This document shows positions 52,856 to 62,218 of a stretch of DNA of 64,000 nt, in pieces. The stretch comes from Aeromicrobium piscarium. GTDB taxonomy: Bacteria; Actinomycetota; Actinomycetes; Propionibacteriales; Nocardioidaceae. Each line of letters opens with the position of its first letter. The first letter of the stretch is position 1. The position numbers and the translations under genes are program-made. The stretch spans positions 168,563-232,562 of the forward strand of contig NZ_VLNT01000001.1 of assembly GCF_007421815.1 (NCBI RefSeq), given 5' to 3'. Under the pieces are notes generated by a model, which was not told the DNA's origin, searched no databases, and saw nothing but the letters and a program-made list of their open reading frames with translations.

Positions 52856-54013
52856 ATGGACTTCGCCTTGGACGAGATCGACCAGGAGATCGCCGGCCTG
52901 GCGCGCACCTTCGTGGATCGTGAGATCGTGCCGCACATCCGCGACTGGGACCGTGCCGAGTCGGTCGACATCTCGATCGTGGGACGGCTGGAAGAGCTGG
53001 GCTTTCTCGGCCTCGGCATCGCCGAGGAGTACGGCGGCACTCCGAGCAGCTTCCAGGCCTACGCCGCGGTGATGGAGGAGCTGGGCCGTGGCGACAACTC
53101 CATCCGGGGCATCGTCTCGGTCAGCCTGGGCCTGGTCGCCAAGTCGATCGCCTCGCACGGCACCGAGGAGCAGAGGTCGCACTGGTTGCCCCGGCTGACC
53201 TCCGGCGAGGCGTTGGGATGTTTCGGTCTCACGGAGCCGGACTCCGGCTCCGACCCCGGCTCGCTGCGCACCCGAGCGCGGCGCGACGGCGACGACTGGG
53301 TGCTGGACGGTGAGAAGATGTTCATCACCAACGGCACGTGGGCGGCGGTCGCGCTGCTGTTCGCGCGGACGAGTGACGAGGGCGGCCGTGGAGTCACCGC
53401 TTTCCTCGTGCCGACCGATGTGCCCGGCTTCACGGCCCGGTCGATCGAGGGCAAGCTCGGGCTGCGCGGGCAGGCCACGGCGGCGCTGAGCCTCGAGGGC
53501 GTGCGCGTCCCGGACTCCGCACGGCTGGGCGATCTCGGGCGGGGGCTCCCCATCGCGCTGGAGGCGCTCACCAAGGGGCGGATCTCCGTGGCGGCCAGCA
53601 GCGTGGGTGTCGCACAGGCCGCACTGGATGTCGCGCTGGGCTATGCCACCGAGCGCAGGCAGTTCGGTGGGCCGATCGCCGCCAAGCAGCTCGTACAGGA
53701 GCTGCTCGCGGACTCTGCCGTCGAGATCGACGCGGCCCGGTTGCTCACCCGCCGGGCGGCGTGGGGTGTCGATCAGGGCACGGCCCTGCGCGCGCTCAGC
53801 CTCCATGTCTCGATGGCCAAGCTTGCGGCGAGCGAGGCGGCCGTCGCGGTGACCAATCGCTGCCTCCAGGTCTTGGGCGGATACGGTTTCATCGACGAGT
53901 TCCCCCTCGGCAAGTACCTGCGGGATGCCCGCGTCCTCACCTTGTACGAGGGCACGAGCCAGATCCAGAAGCTGATCATCGGACGGGAGTTGACCGGTCT
54001 CAATGCCATGTGA
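52856..54013 (+). CDS. Acyl-CoA dehydrogenase
   Basis: FAD-dependent acyl-CoA dehydrogenase of 385 aa. Signatures are GCFGLTEPDSGSDPGS (FAD-binding), WVLDGEKMFITNGTWA, and QVLGGYGFIDEFPLGKYLRDARVLTLYEGTSQIQ near the C-terminus (53860-53970), with the catalytic Glu of the YEGTS motif. The substrate chain length cannot be told. The 3' end overlaps purU by 11 bp, an unusual partner, so the two may be expressed together. Confidence 0.93.
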   Translation: MDFALDEIDQEIAGLARTFVDREIVPHIRDWDRAESVDISIVGRLEELGFLGLGIAEEYGGTPSSFQAYAAVMEELGRGDNSIRGIVSVSLGLVAKSIASHGTEEQRSHWLPRLTSGEALGCFGLTEPDSGSDPGSLRTRARRDGDDWVLDGEKMFITNGTWAAVALLFARTSDEGGRGVTAFLVPTDVPGFTARSIEGKLGLRGQATAALSLEGVRVPDSARLGDLGRGLPIALEALTKGRISVAASSVGVAQAALDVALGYATERRQFGGPIAAKQLVQELLADSAVEIDAARLLTRRAAWGVDQGTALRALSLHVSMAKLAASEAAVAVTNRCLQVLGGYGFIDEFPLGKYLRDARVLTLYEGTSQIQKLIIGRELTGLNAM

Positions 54014-54866
54014 CACCACCAATGACTTCATCGTGACGTTGTCGTGCCCCGATCAGATCGGCATCGTGGCCACGATCTCCGGTGCGCTCGCGCAGCACGA
54101 CTGCACGATCGTGGAGTCCCAGCAGTACGCCGACCCCGACACCCGGCAGTTCTTCATGCGGGTGCGCTTCTCCTCCGCCGAGCCGCTCGCGGTCGAGGAG
54201 ATGCGCGAGCGGCTGGCCGGGGCCGTGGGGTCTTTCGAGATGACCTGGCAGCTGCACGACGCCACCCGGCCGATGCGGGTCGTGGTCATGGTCAGCAAGC
54301 AGGGCCATGTGCTCAACCATCTGCTGTTCCGATATCGCACCGGGCAGTTGCCGGTCGAGATCGTCGCGGTCGTCTCCAACCACACGACCTGGGAGAAGGA
54401 GGTGCGCTGGCACGGTATCGACTTCCACTACCTGCCGGTCACCGCCGACACCAAGGACGATGCGGAGCGTCGTGTGCTCGCGCTGATGGACGAGACGGGC
54501 GCCGAGGCGCTCGTGCTGGCGCGCTACATGCAGATCCTCTCCGATGACATGTGCCGCGCCGTCCACGGGCGGGCGATCAACATCCATCACTCGCTGCTGC
54601 CGAGCTTCAAGGGCGCGCGCCCCTATGAGCAGGCCCATCGCCGTGGGGTCAAGGTCATCGGCGCCACCGCGCACTATGTCACGGCCGAACTCGACGAGGG
54701 ACCGATCATCGAGCAGGACTTCCGCCGTGTCGATCACCGATCGAGTGCGACCGAGCTCGCCGGTCTCGGTCAGGACCTCGAGGCCCGCGCCCTCGCCGGC
54801 GCCTTGCGGGCGCATGCGGAGCACCGCGTCGTCCTGAACGGCGTCAAGACCGTCGTCTTCGACTGA
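54003..54866 (+). CDS. purU: Formyltetrahydrofolate deformylase PurU
   Basis: Hydrolyses 10-formyl-THF to formate and THF, balancing one-carbon pools and feeding purine synthesis. The 287-residue protein has an N-terminal ACT domain (CPDQIGIVATISGAL, residues 15-29) and a formyltransferase-fold domain with SKQGHVLNHLLFR and the catalytic INIHHSLLPSFKGA and Asp in ELDEGPIIEQDF. It is translationally linked to the acyl-CoA dehydrogenase gene through an 11-bp overlap. Confidence 0.96.
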   Translation: MPCDTTNDFIVTLSCPDQIGIVATISGALAQHDCTIVESQQYADPDTRQFFMRVRFSSAEPLAVEEMRERLAGAVGSFEMTWQLHDATRPMRVVVMVSKQGHVLNHLLFRYRTGQLPVEIVAVVSNHTTWEKEVRWHGIDFHYLPVTADTKDDAERRVLALMDETGAEALVLARYMQILSDDMCRAVHGRAINIHHSLLPSFKGARPYEQAHRRGVKVIGATAHYVTAELDEGPIIEQDFRRVDHRSSATELAGLGQDLEARALAGALRAHAEHRVVLNGVKTVVFD

Positions 54867-54932
54867 GGCGAGCCCCCGCGGCGGCTGCTCGGCCGCCGAT
54901 CTGGTGGGTCCCTTTCGTGGTCCCCGAGCGGT

Positions 54933-55022
54933 GGTGGCGGTAGATCATCAACCTCTCCTTCGCGGTAGCGGTAGCTGGTCAACGTATTCGGACGTCGATG
55001 GGGTTGATGGCGTACCGCTGCC
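54933..55022. repeat. Family A repeat cluster before Uma2 gene
   Basis: The 251-bp gap between purU and the Uma2 gene holds a half-site from 54933 (GGTGGCGGTAGATCATCAAC) and a complete element at 54968-55022. The latter is 55 bp long and matches 47209-47263 at 47 of 55 positions; both ends are identical and only the centre differs. Confidence 0.8.
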
Positions 55023-55117
55023 TGGCGGGGGTGGTCGTGGCGCGGCCTGTGGATGAGCGTTCGACGATGTCGGTGTGGTGGTGTGGTCTGTGGTCATGTC
55101 CGAGGAGGAGACTTACG

Positions 55118-55687
55118 ATGACTGTTATGGCTGCTGTGAGTTCGACTCCGCGGGGTCTGCCACGGGGTCGTTCGCTGACGCGCGAGGATCTCGCGGAGAT
55201 CCCCGATGACGGGCACCGCTATGAGTTGGTCGACGGGGTGCTGGTCGTGAGCCCCGCACCGCGGATCGCTCACCAGAACGCGGTGATGCAGCTGATCGTC
55301 CGGCTTGCCGCTGTCTGTCCCCCGTGGGCCAAGGTGCTGCCGGCGCCGGTCGATGTGGTGTTGGCCGAGGACACGGTGATTCAGCCGGACCTCCTGATCG
55401 CGGCGAGCGCCGATTTCACTGAAGAGGATCTGCCCGGGCCTCCGTTGCTGGCGGTGGAGGTGTTGTCGCCGTCGACGCGGGGGATCGATCTGCTGTTGAA
55501 GAAGGACCGATGGGAGCGGGCGGGCTGTGCGTACTACTGGGTGGTCGATCCGGCCGAGCCGTCGATCACCGCCTGGACGCTGACCGACGGCTCCTACCGG
55601 CAGACGACCCGCGCGGTCGGCGATGAGACCTTCGAGGTCACCGAACCCGTATCGCTGGCCGTGGCTCCCGAGGAGCTGCTCGGCTGA
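55118..55687 (+). CDS. Uma2 family endonuclease-like protein
   Basis: PD-(D/E)XK-superfamily protein of 189 aa (Uma2, DUF820). The typical elements are DGHRYELVDGVLVVSPAP near the N-terminus, the metal-binding Asp in VIQPDLLIA, the Glu in LAVEVLSPSTR, and Lys-Arg in LLLKKDRWERAGCAYYWVVDP. The ATG at 55118 follows GAGGAGGAG by seven bases. The family is common in cyanobacteria and actinobacteria, and its biological role is unknown. A family C palindrome follows the stop. Confidence 0.88.
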   Translation: MTVMAAVSSTPRGLPRGRSLTREDLAEIPDDGHRYELVDGVLVVSPAPRIAHQNAVMQLIVRLAAVCPPWAKVLPAPVDVVLAEDTVIQPDLLIAASADFTEEDLPGPPLLAVEVLSPSTRGIDLLLKKDRWERAGCAYYWVVDPAEPSITAWTLTDGSYRQTTRAVGDETFEVTEPVSLAVAPEELLG

Positions 55688-55707
55688 CTGTGAGGACCGG
55701 AGCCCAC

Positions 55708-55764
55708 CTTTTGCCGGGTTCTGGCCCTTTTCACGGTGCTCCAGGGGCCACAGCCCGGCAAAAG
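55708..55764. repeat. Family C palindrome, second copy
   Basis: CTTTTGCCGGGTT (55708-55720) pairs with AGCCCGGCAAAAG (55752-55764), 12 of 13 bases, with an inner GGCC-containing stem. The same arms are at 2176-2233. It lies between the convergent Uma2 and AI-2E family genes. Confidence 0.7.
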
Positions 55765-55771
55765 TCGGACG

Positions 55772-56971
55772 TCAGCGTTGGGTGATGTCCGGGTGCTCGT
55801 CGCCCGCGGCGCCGAGCTGCTGATCGATGTCCGCGGTCGTCGGACCCTCGGAATCCGGTTCCGCCCCGCGTCGATCCTCCGAGGGCGCATCGGGCGATAC
55901 CTCCAAGTCGACCTGCTCGTTCAGGTAGCGCAGGATCTCCGCGACCGCCGCGGCCACCGGGACCGCCAGGAAGGCGCCGGTGATGCCGAAGAGAGAACCG
56001 CCCGCCGTCACCGCCAGCAGCACGACGCCGGCGTGGAGCTTCATGCTCTTGCCCTGCAGCCACGGCGAGAGGATATTGCTCTCCAACTGCTGGACGGCCA
56101 CGATGATGAGCAGCACGATGATCGCGTCCTGCAGGCTGTTGGTCACCAGGGTCACCAACACGGCCAAGGCTCCGGTGGCGAAGGCACCGACGATCGGGAT
56201 GAAGCCGCCGAAGAAGGTCAGGATCGCCAGTGGAATCGCCAGCGGCACGCCGACGATCAGCAGGCCGAGGCCGATGAAGAAGGCGTCGACCGCCGAGACG
56301 ATGCCCTGCGTGCGGATGAAGCCGCCGAGGGTCCCCCACGAGCGGCCCATCAGCTCGCTGAGGTGACCGCCCACGCGACGTCCGCCGATGCGGCGAACGA
56401 AGGGCAGGAAGCGGTGGCCGTCCTTCAGGATGAAGAAGACCAGCACCAGCGTCACGACCAGGTTGATGATGACATTGGTGACCGTGCCGAGCGTGCTGAA
56501 GACGCCGGAGCTGATATCGCCCGCGGAGTCTCGTAGCCACTGCTGCACGGTGTCGATCGCCTGGGTGATCTGTCCCTCGGTGACCTGGAAGGGCCCTTCG
56601 GTGAGCCACTGCTGCACCTTGTTCAGACCGCTCGCGGCGCTATTGGCGATACTGGGCGCCTCGTCGATCATCTGCGGGATGACCATCGCGAACACGACGA
56701 ACACGCCGCCGAGGAATCCGAGCAGCGTCAACAGAGCGGAGAGGGCGTCCGGGAACCCGATGCCTTTCAGCTTGCGAGCCGGCGGCTCGAGCACGGTGGC
56801 GACGAGGATCGCCAGGCAGATCGGGAACCACACCATCCACGTGCGCCCGATGACCCATCCCAGGACGTAGAGCGCGGCCGCGATCACGACGATGCGCAGT
56901 CCCCATCGCTGCAGTTGGGCGAAGCCTTCGTCGAGGACGCGACCGCGGTCGCGGAGATTGGTGGTGCTCAC
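55772..56971 (-). CDS. AI-2E family transporter (PerM/YdiK-like)
   Basis: Membrane protein of 399 aa in the AI-2 exporter/PerM family. Family features are the C-terminal helices with LTFFGGFIPIVGAFATGALAVL and the motif NILSPWLQGKSMKLH followed by GALFGITGAFLAVPVAA-type sequence (here GGSLFGITGAFLAVPVAAA). The last 50 residues are acidic and disordered. Whether it exports a signal, a lipid or acts as an antiporter is not known. It is followed downstream by a family C palindrome, and its start lies 9 bp from the ung stop. Confidence 0.88.
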   Translation of the reverse strand: MSTTNLRDRGRVLDEGFAQLQRWGLRIVVIAAALYVLGWVIGRTWMVWFPICLAILVATVLEPPARKLKGIGFPDALSALLTLLGFLGGVFVVFAMVIPQMIDEAPSIANSAASGLNKVQQWLTEGPFQVTEGQITQAIDTVQQWLRDSAGDISSGVFSTLGTVTNVIINLVVTLVLVFFILKDGHRFLPFVRRIGGRRVGGHLSELMGRSWGTLGGFIRTQGIVSAVDAFFIGLGLLIVGVPLAIPLAILTFFGGFIPIVGAFATGALAVLVTLVTNSLQDAIIVLLIIVAVQQLESNILSPWLQGKSMKLHAGVVLLAVTAGGSLFGITGAFLAVPVAAAVAEILRYLNEQVDLEVSPDAPSEDRRGAEPDSEGPTTADIDQQLGAAGDEHPDITQR

Positions 56972-56980
56972 CTGGAAAGG

Positions 56981-57664
56981 TTAACGGTTCAGGTCCCAAT
57001 TCACCGGCTCAGCGCCCTGTTGTCGCAGCAGCTCGTTGGCGCGGCTGAACGGCCGCGAGCCGAAGAAGCCGCGCGAGGCCGACAGGGGGCTCGGATGTGC
57101 CGAGGCGATCTGCGGGGTCGAGCCGAGAAGGGAGCTCAGATTCTGGGCGTCGCGGCCCCACAGGATGGCCACGAGCGGACGGTCGCGGGCGACGAGCGCG
57201 CGGATGGCCTGCTCGGTGACCGCCTCCCAGCCTTTGCCGCGATGGCTGGCCGGCGTGCCAGGGCGCACGGTGAGGGCACGGTTGAGCAGCAGCACACCTT
57301 GCCCGGCCCAAGGGGTCAGGTCGCCGCTCGCGGCGGGCTCGATGCCCAGATCCTCACGCAGTTCGCGGTAGATGTTGATGAGGCTCTTGGGGATGGGACG
57401 CACATCGGGCTCGACGGAGAAGGAGAGTCCCATCGGATGCCCCGGTGTGGGGTAGGGATCCTGTCCGGTGATCAGGACCTTGACATCGGCCATCGGCTCG
57501 CGGAACGCGCGCAGGATGTCCTGGCCGGCCGGGAGGTAGCTGCGACCGGCTGCCATCTCCTGGCGCAGGAAGTCGCCCATCCGCGTGATCTGGTCGGCGA
57601 CCGGCGCGAGGGCATCGGCCCAGTCCGGGGCGATGAGGTCGGTGAGAGGGCGGCGTTCGGTCAT
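56981..57664 (-). CDS. ung: Uracil-DNA glycosylase
   Basis: Family 1 uracil-DNA glycosylase that removes misincorporated or deaminated uracil from DNA. The 227-residue protein has the catalytic motif [17 protein letters not shown] with its Asp, the Phe-containing uracil pocket and [11 protein letters not shown], and the Leu-loop [16 protein letters not shown] 57664 ([11 protein letters not shown]) gives the usual length; an ATG three codons earlier is possible. It is in the same direction as the AI-2E family gene and may be co-transcribed. Confidence 0.96.
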   Translation of the reverse strand: MTERRPLTDLIAPDWADALAPVADQITRMGDFLRQEMAAGRSYLPAGQDILRAFREPMADVKVLITGQDPYPTPGHPMGLSFSVEPDVRPIPKSLINIYRELREDLGIEPAASGDLTPWAGQGVLLLNRALTVRPGTPASHRGKGWEAVTEQAIRALVARDRPLVAILWGRDAQNLSSLLGSTPQIASAHPSPLSASRGFFGSRPFSRANELLRQQGAEPVNWDLNR

Positions 57665-57783
57665 CGGCCCCATGCTGCCGTAGAGCAGACTGTCCGGTCG
57701 CCCAGGGTCGCCTTCGGCGTGTCCGGCGTGTCCGAGGTGGCGGCCGGGAAGCGCTGGAGACAGGCGGCTAGACTCGCTCTGCT

Positions 57784-59001
57784 TTGTCTGCCGTCGCGTC
57801 GTACCGCGCCTTGTTGCGCACAGTCGGGCCCGCCTACGTCCTCGTAGCCTTCCTCGGGCGGATTCCGCTTGCCATGAGCCAGCTGGGTGCCCTCGTCATG
57901 GTCAGCGAGGTCAGCGGTCGTTATGCGCTGGGCGGTGCCGCGGCCGGATCACTCGCCATCGCCAATGCCGTCGGCGCTCCGATCGCCGGGATGCTGGCCG
58001 ACCGGATCGGACAGCGGCCCGTGGTGCTCGTGCAGTCCCTCGTCGGCGCGGCGGGGCTCGCCGCGCTCGTGGCCGTGACGACGCCCACCGCTCCCGCCTG
58101 GCTCATCGTGACCGTCGCGGCCGCGACCGGGCTCATGCTGCCCCAGGTCGGACCGCTGGCACGCGTGCGGTGGCGCCCGATCACCGCCCAGGACCGGCCC
58201 GGGCCGAGTGACCAGCGCCGCCTCATTGATGCCGCCTTCTCCTATGAGGGTGCCGCGGACGAGGCCTCCTTCGTCCTCGGCCCGGCCCTCATCGGTGTGC
58301 TCGGCGTCCTCCTCGATCCGGCCGGCGCGGTGCTCGCCGCCGCGGTGATCCTCGCTGTGTTCGGCACCTGGTTCGGGATCCACCCGACGGCACAGCTGGT
58401 CGCGAAGGCGGCGTCCGTCGTCGAGGACGGACGTCTGTGGTCGGTGGCCTTCGGGGTGCTCATCGTGGCGCAGTTCTTCGTCGGCACGCTGTTCGGCAGC
58501 ATCCAGACCGGCAGCACGGTGCTGGCGACGGCAGCGGGTCAGGCCGGTCTCGCGGGCCTGATCCACGCCTGCCTCGGAATCGGCAGCGTGATCGCCGGTC
58601 TGTCGATCACCGCGCTGCCCGAGCGCTTCCTGTACTCGACTCGGATGCTCGCTGCCGCCACGGCGTTGTTCCTCTTCGCGATCCCGCTGTGGTGGGTGGA
58701 CTCGCTCGGTGCGCTCGTGGCGGTGATCAGCGTGCTCGGCTTCGCGGTCGCCCCGTACATGATCAGCAACTTCGCGCTGGCCGGGATCATCGTCCCGATC
58801 ACCAAGGTCGGCACCGCGATGACCTTTCTCGCGGCGGCCACCGGCCTCGGCTATGCGACCGGCGCGGGGATCGCGGGCCGCCTCGCCGATGCGGGTGGCC
58901 ATCAGCCGGCATTCGGCGTGACCATCGCGGCCGCCTGGGGCGCGCTGCTGCTGGCGATCATCGCCAACAGCACCCTGCGCCGCGCCCGCGTCGTCAGCTG
59001 A
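57784..59001 (+). CDS. MFS transporter
   Basis: Major facilitator of 405 aa with twelve predicted helices. Motif A appears as [11 protein letters not shown] between helices 2 and 3. The start is TTG 57784; a TAGACT -10-like box lies at 57769-57774, which fits a nearly leaderless transcript. No substrate can be predicted. The stop lies 7 bp from the stop of the convergent acetyltransferase gene, without a clear terminator between them. Confidence 0.85.
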   Translation: MSAVASYRALLRTVGPAYVLVAFLGRIPLAMSQLGALVMVSEVSGRYALGGAAAGSLAIANAVGAPIAGMLADRIGQRPVVLVQSLVGAAGLAALVAVTTPTAPAWLIVTVAAATGLMLPQVGPLARVRWRPITAQDRPGPSDQRRLIDAAFSYEGAADEASFVLGPALIGVLGVLLDPAGAVLAAAVILAVFGTWFGIHPTAQLVAKAASVVEDGRLWSVAFGVLIVAQFFVGTLFGSIQTGSTVLATAAGQAGLAGLIHACLGIGSVIAGLSITALPERFLYSTRMLAAATALFLFAIPLWWVDSLGALVAVISVLGFAVAPYMISNFALAGIIVPITKVGTAMTFLAAATGLGYATGAGIAGRLADAGGHQPAFGVTIAAAWGALLLAIIANSTLRRARVVS

Positions 59002-59008
59002 GCCCCGG

Positions 59009-59605
59009 TCAGTCCGGAAGGTGGCCGACAGCGGCCGCGAGACGGGCTCTGGCGGTGGGCCATTCGTCGTCGAGCATCGCGTAGGTGACCGTGTCGCGCC
59101 AGCTGCCGTCCGGGCGTCGCCGGTGCTTGCGCAGGAGTCCCTCGCGGGCGGCGCCGAGGCGGGTGATCGCCGCCTGCGAGCGCTCGTTGCGCACGTCGGT
59201 CTGCCAGACCACACGGACGCAGCCGAGATCGTCGAAGGCGCGGGTCAGTAGCAGGAGCTTCGCTTCAGTGTTGTGGCCCTGCCGCCAGTAGGGCCGCCCG
59301 AGCCAGGTGTGCCCGATCGCGAGCGTACGCAGGGAGGCGTCGATCTCGTAGAAGGTCGTCATGCCGATGGCGCGTCCGCTGGCGGCGTCGACCTGAGCCC
59401 ACGGTGCCATGGCCGGCTGCTCGCGGTACCAGATCAGCCGGTCGGCGAGCTCCTCCTTCGATCGCGGAGGAGGCCAGCTCAGATGCCGGAAGACTTCGTC
59501 CTCGACGACCTCGAACAGGTCGGTGGTGTGCTCCTCGGCGAGGGGGTGCAGCTCGACCAGACGCCCGCGCAGGGGCGGGTTCAGCAGATAGTCCTCGGCG
59601 TCCAT
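59009..59605 (-). CDS. GNAT family N-acetyltransferase (RimJ/RimL-like)
   Basis: Acetyltransferase of 198 aa. The acetyl-CoA-binding region is seen in RTLAIGHTWLGRPYWRQGHNTEAKLLLL, and the later motif VVWQTDVRNERSQAAITRLGAAREG matches RimL-like proteins (59140-59230). The start ATG at 59605 gives MDAEDYLLNPPLRGRLVEL, a typical RimL-like opening. The target (protein N-terminus, antibiotic or metabolite) is unknown. Confidence 0.88.
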   Translation of the reverse strand: MDAEDYLLNPPLRGRLVELHPLAEEHTTDLFEVVEDEVFRHLSWPPPRSKEELADRLIWYREQPAMAPWAQVDAASGRAIGMTTFYEIDASLRTLAIGHTWLGRPYWRQGHNTEAKLLLLTRAFDDLGCVRVVWQTDVRNERSQAAITRLGAAREGLLRKHRRRPDGSWRDTVTYAMLDDEWPTARARLAAAVGHLPD

Positions 59606-59675
59606 CGGGACACCGTACCCGGGCGCACGGCGCCGCGGGCTGGGCGAGATTGGATTCTTGGGTCACACTAGAGGG

Positions 59676-59718
59676 GCCGCGCCACAGGGGGCGCGGCTTT
59701 TCGCGATGGCTCATCGCG
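59676..59718 (+). terminator. Hairpin with T-run upstream of corC-like pair
   Basis: GCCGCGCC (59676-59683) and GGCGCGGC (59690-59697) form an 8-bp stem followed by TTTT, which reads as a plus-strand intrinsic terminator. A second hairpin CGCGATG/CATCGCG (59702-59718) follows. No plus-strand gene ends before it, since the neighbouring gene is divergent. It could end a short RNA or be part of the leader of the downstream operon. Confidence 0.5.
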
Positions 59719-59735
59719 GAAGTTCGTTCTTCTCA

Positions 59736-59813
59736 GTGAGGATGAGATGCCGAGCGCTGCTCAACGTTCAGACGACCCTCCGTGTAGTACCAAGGCGCCA
59801 GGGGGTGGGCGCC
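59736..59813 (+). ncRNA. Possible M-box (ykoK) Mg2+ riboswitch-like leader
   Basis: The leader of the CorC/HlyC operon contains, in M-box order, GTGAGG (59736), GCTGCT (59756), AACGTTCAGACG (59763) and CCAAGG (59790). A GGCGCC/GGCGCC hairpin (59794-59813) then presents the ribosome binding sequence AGGGGGTG in its loop just before the ATG. M-boxes control Mg2+ transport genes in other bacteria, and CorC-like genes fit. The match is by eye and incomplete. Confidence 0.4.
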
Positions 59814-59814
59814 G

Positions 59815-61182
59815 ATGAGTGTGGTCTATCTCCTGCTGGGCCTGGTGGTCGTCTTCCTGATCACCGTCGCCACCGCCTATTTCGTGGCCCAGGAGTTCGC
59901 TTATATGGCCGTCGACCGGTCGCGCCTCAAGGCGCGCGCCGCCGCGGGAGACGCAGTCTCCGCGCGGACGCTGCAGGTCACGGGCCGTACCTCGTTCATG
60001 TTGTCCGGCGCGCAGCTGGGCATCACCGTCACCGGCCTGCTGGTCGGTTACGTCGCCGAACCGCTGATCGGCGAGGCCTTCGGCGACATGCTCGGCGGGG
60101 CCGGGGTGTCCACCGCTGCCGGCGTGATGATCGGCACGATCATCGCGCTGCTGCTGTCGACGATCATCCAGATGCTATTCGGTGAGCTCTTCCCGAAGAA
60201 CCTGGCGATCTCGCGTCCCGAGCCCGTCGCCCGGGCCCTGTCGCGTTCGACGCTGATCTACCTCAAGCTCTTCGGCTGGCTGATCACGGTGTTCGACCAC
60301 GCGTCGAATCTGCTGTTGCGAGCGCTGAAGATCGAGCCGGTGCACGATGTCGAGAGCTCGGCCACGGTCAGGGATCTGGAGCACATCGTCGCCGAGTCGC
60401 GCGAGAGCGGCGATCTGTCACCCGAGCTGTCGATGATGGTCGACCGGATCCTCGACTTCCCGCGTCAGGACGTCGAGCACGCGATGGTGCCGCGCTCGCG
60501 AGTCGACGTCATCGAGTCCGACGAGACCATCGGCACCTTGCGGGAGCAGATGGCGTCCGGGCACTCGCGCTATCCGGTCATGGAGGACGACCGGGTCGTG
60601 GGCGTGGTCCACCTCGTCGACGTGCTCGGCGGCTGCGATGAGAGCGCCACCGTCGCCACCATCATGCGCGACGCTCTCGTCATCCCCGAGCTCATGCCGC
60701 TGCCGAATGCGCTCGCCGCCTTCGGCGAGACCAACGACCAGCTGGCCTGTGTCGTCGACGAGCACGGCAGCTTCACCGGCGTGCTCACCCCGGAGGACCT
60801 CGCGGAGGAGTTCGTGGGCGAGATCGCCGATGAGTGGGACGACCTCTTCCCGGTGGCTGAGCAGGAGGGCGCGGGCGTGTGGCGCGTCTCGGCGGACTCG
60901 CACATCGACGAGGTCGAGCGACTGCTGGAACGGGACCTGCCCGAGGGCGACTACGAGACGCTGTCCGGCCTCGTCATCGCCTCCCTCGGCCGGCTGCCGG
61001 ACGAGGGCGATGTCGTGCGGGTCGAACTGCCGCCGGACGCCGGTGCGGTGGCGCTGGGCGAGGAGCCCGAACCGGAGTTCCTCGATGTCACCGTGCTCGA
61101 ACTGCGCGATCATGTTCCCGCGTCGGTGCGTCTGACCTTGCCGAAGCTCGCGTCGAGTGGTCAGGAGGCCGACGATGAGTGA
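59815..61182 (+). CDS. CorC/HlyC family membrane protein (DUF21-CBS-CorC), first of pair
   Basis: Protein of 455 aa. The N-terminal DUF21 (CNNM) membrane domain spans about residues 1-190, with FVAQEFAYMAVDRSRL and LSGAQLGITVTGLLVGYVAEPLI. A CBS pair follows with VPRSRVDVIESDETI and a C-terminal CorC_HlyC domain (GVWRVSADSHIDEVERLL). Relatives are implicated in Mg2+ or other cation transport. It overlaps the next gene by 8 bp. The start ATG is preceded by AGGGGG held in a hairpin loop. Confidence 0.9.
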   Translation: MSVVYLLLGLVVVFLITVATAYFVAQEFAYMAVDRSRLKARAAAGDAVSARTLQVTGRTSFMLSGAQLGITVTGLLVGYVAEPLIGEAFGDMLGGAGVSTAAGVMIGTIIALLLSTIIQMLFGELFPKNLAISRPEPVARALSRSTLIYLKLFGWLITVFDHASNLLLRALKIEPVHDVESSATVRDLEHIVAESRESGDLSPELSMMVDRILDFPRQDVEHAMVPRSRVDVIESDETIGTLREQMASGHSRYPVMEDDRVVGVVHLVDVLGGCDESATVATIMRDALVIPELMPLPNALAAFGETNDQLACVVDEHGSFTGVLTPEDLAEEFVGEIADEWDDLFPVAEQEGAGVWRVSADSHIDEVERLLERDLPEGDYETLSGLVIASLGRLPDEGDVVRVELPPDAGAVALGEEPEPEFLDVTVLELRDHVPASVRLTLPKLASSGQEADDE

Positions 61183-62203
61183 CCAGCCCTGGATCGTGCT
61201 CATCGCGACGATCGCGATCATCGCGTTGAGCGCGTTCTTCGTCGCGATCGAGTTCGCGCTCATCGCCGCCAAGCCGCACCGTATCGAGGACGCGGCGGCC
61301 ACGAGCCGTTCGGCACGTGCCGCTCTGCGGTCTTCGCACGAGCTGACCCTGCTATTGGCCGGTTCCCAGCTGGGCATCACGGTCTGCACGCTGGCGCTGG
61401 GTGCGATCACCAAACCGGCGGTCCACTACGCGATGACCCCGCTGTTCAGCGGATGGGGTCTGCCGTACTGGCTCGCGGACGCCGTGGCATTCGTGCTCGC
61501 CCTGATCATCGTCACCTTCCTGCACCTGGTCGTGGGGGAGATGGCACCGAAGTCCTGGGCGATCGCCCATCCGGAGCGTTCGGCGATCATGCTGGCCATC
61601 CCGATGCGGGCGTTCATGTGGGTCGCGCGCCCGCTGTTGCGAGGGCTGAACCTCGCCGCCAACAGGCTGGTGAGGCTGGTCGGTGTCGAGCCGGTGGATC
61701 AGACCTCGTCGAGCCAGAACGCGGACGACCTGCGGCAGCTCGTCGAGCACTCGGCGAATGTCGGCGCGCTGGAGGCGCGGTACTCGGCGCAGATCACGCA
61801 GACCTTGTCGTTGCAGGATCTGGTGATGGCCGACATCGTGGAGGCCGGCGGCGAGCTCACCACGGTGCCCGACGGCGCGACCGTGGCCGATGTGCAGCGC
61901 GCAGCGCGCGAGTCCGGGCATCTGCGCATCCTCGTGGGCCCGCCGACCGATCCCCGGCGGGTGGTGCACGTCCGCGAGACGCTGACACATGACGACGATG
62001 TGCTCGTGGAGCAGCTCGCCCGGGAAGTGTTCGCGCTCGAGGCCGCGACGCCGCTGCATGAGGCGCTGTCGACGATGCGTGAGTCGCGCAATCACCTCGC
62101 GCTCGTCTATGACGGCGGGCGGGTCCAGGGTGTCGTGACGCTCTCGGACGTCCTGCGGCGGCTGTATCCGGCCGGCCAGGCGGTCGAGGCCGGCGCGTCC
62201 TGA
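61175..62203 (+). CDS. CorC/HlyC family membrane protein (DUF21-CBS), second of pair
   Basis: Paralogue of the preceding gene, 342 aa. It has the DUF21 membrane domain with FVAIEFALIAAKPHRIED and LAGSQLGITVCTLALG, VGEMAPKSWAIAHPER at its end, and then a CBS region (MRESRNHLALVYDGGRVQGVVTLSDVLRRL). The C-terminal CorC_HlyC domain of its neighbour is lacking. Tandem long-plus-short pairs of this family are common in actinobacteria (compare Rv1842c-Rv1841c). ATG 61175 overlaps the upstream stop by 8 bp. Confidence 0.9.
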   Translation: MSDQPWIVLIATIAIIALSAFFVAIEFALIAAKPHRIEDAAATSRSARAALRSSHELTLLLAGSQLGITVCTLALGAITKPAVHYAMTPLFSGWGLPYWLADAVAFVLALIIVTFLHLVVGEMAPKSWAIAHPERSAIMLAIPMRAFMWVARPLLRGLNLAANRLVRLVGVEPVDQTSSSQNADDLRQLVEHSANVGALEARYSAQITQTLSLQDLVMADIVEAGGELTTVPDGATVADVQRAARESGHLRILVGPPTDPRRVVHVRETLTHDDDVLVEQLAREVFALEAATPLHEALSTMRESRNHLALVYDGGRVQGVVTLSDVLRRLYPAGQAVEAGAS

Positions 62204-62218
62204 CCCTCCTGCGGGAGC

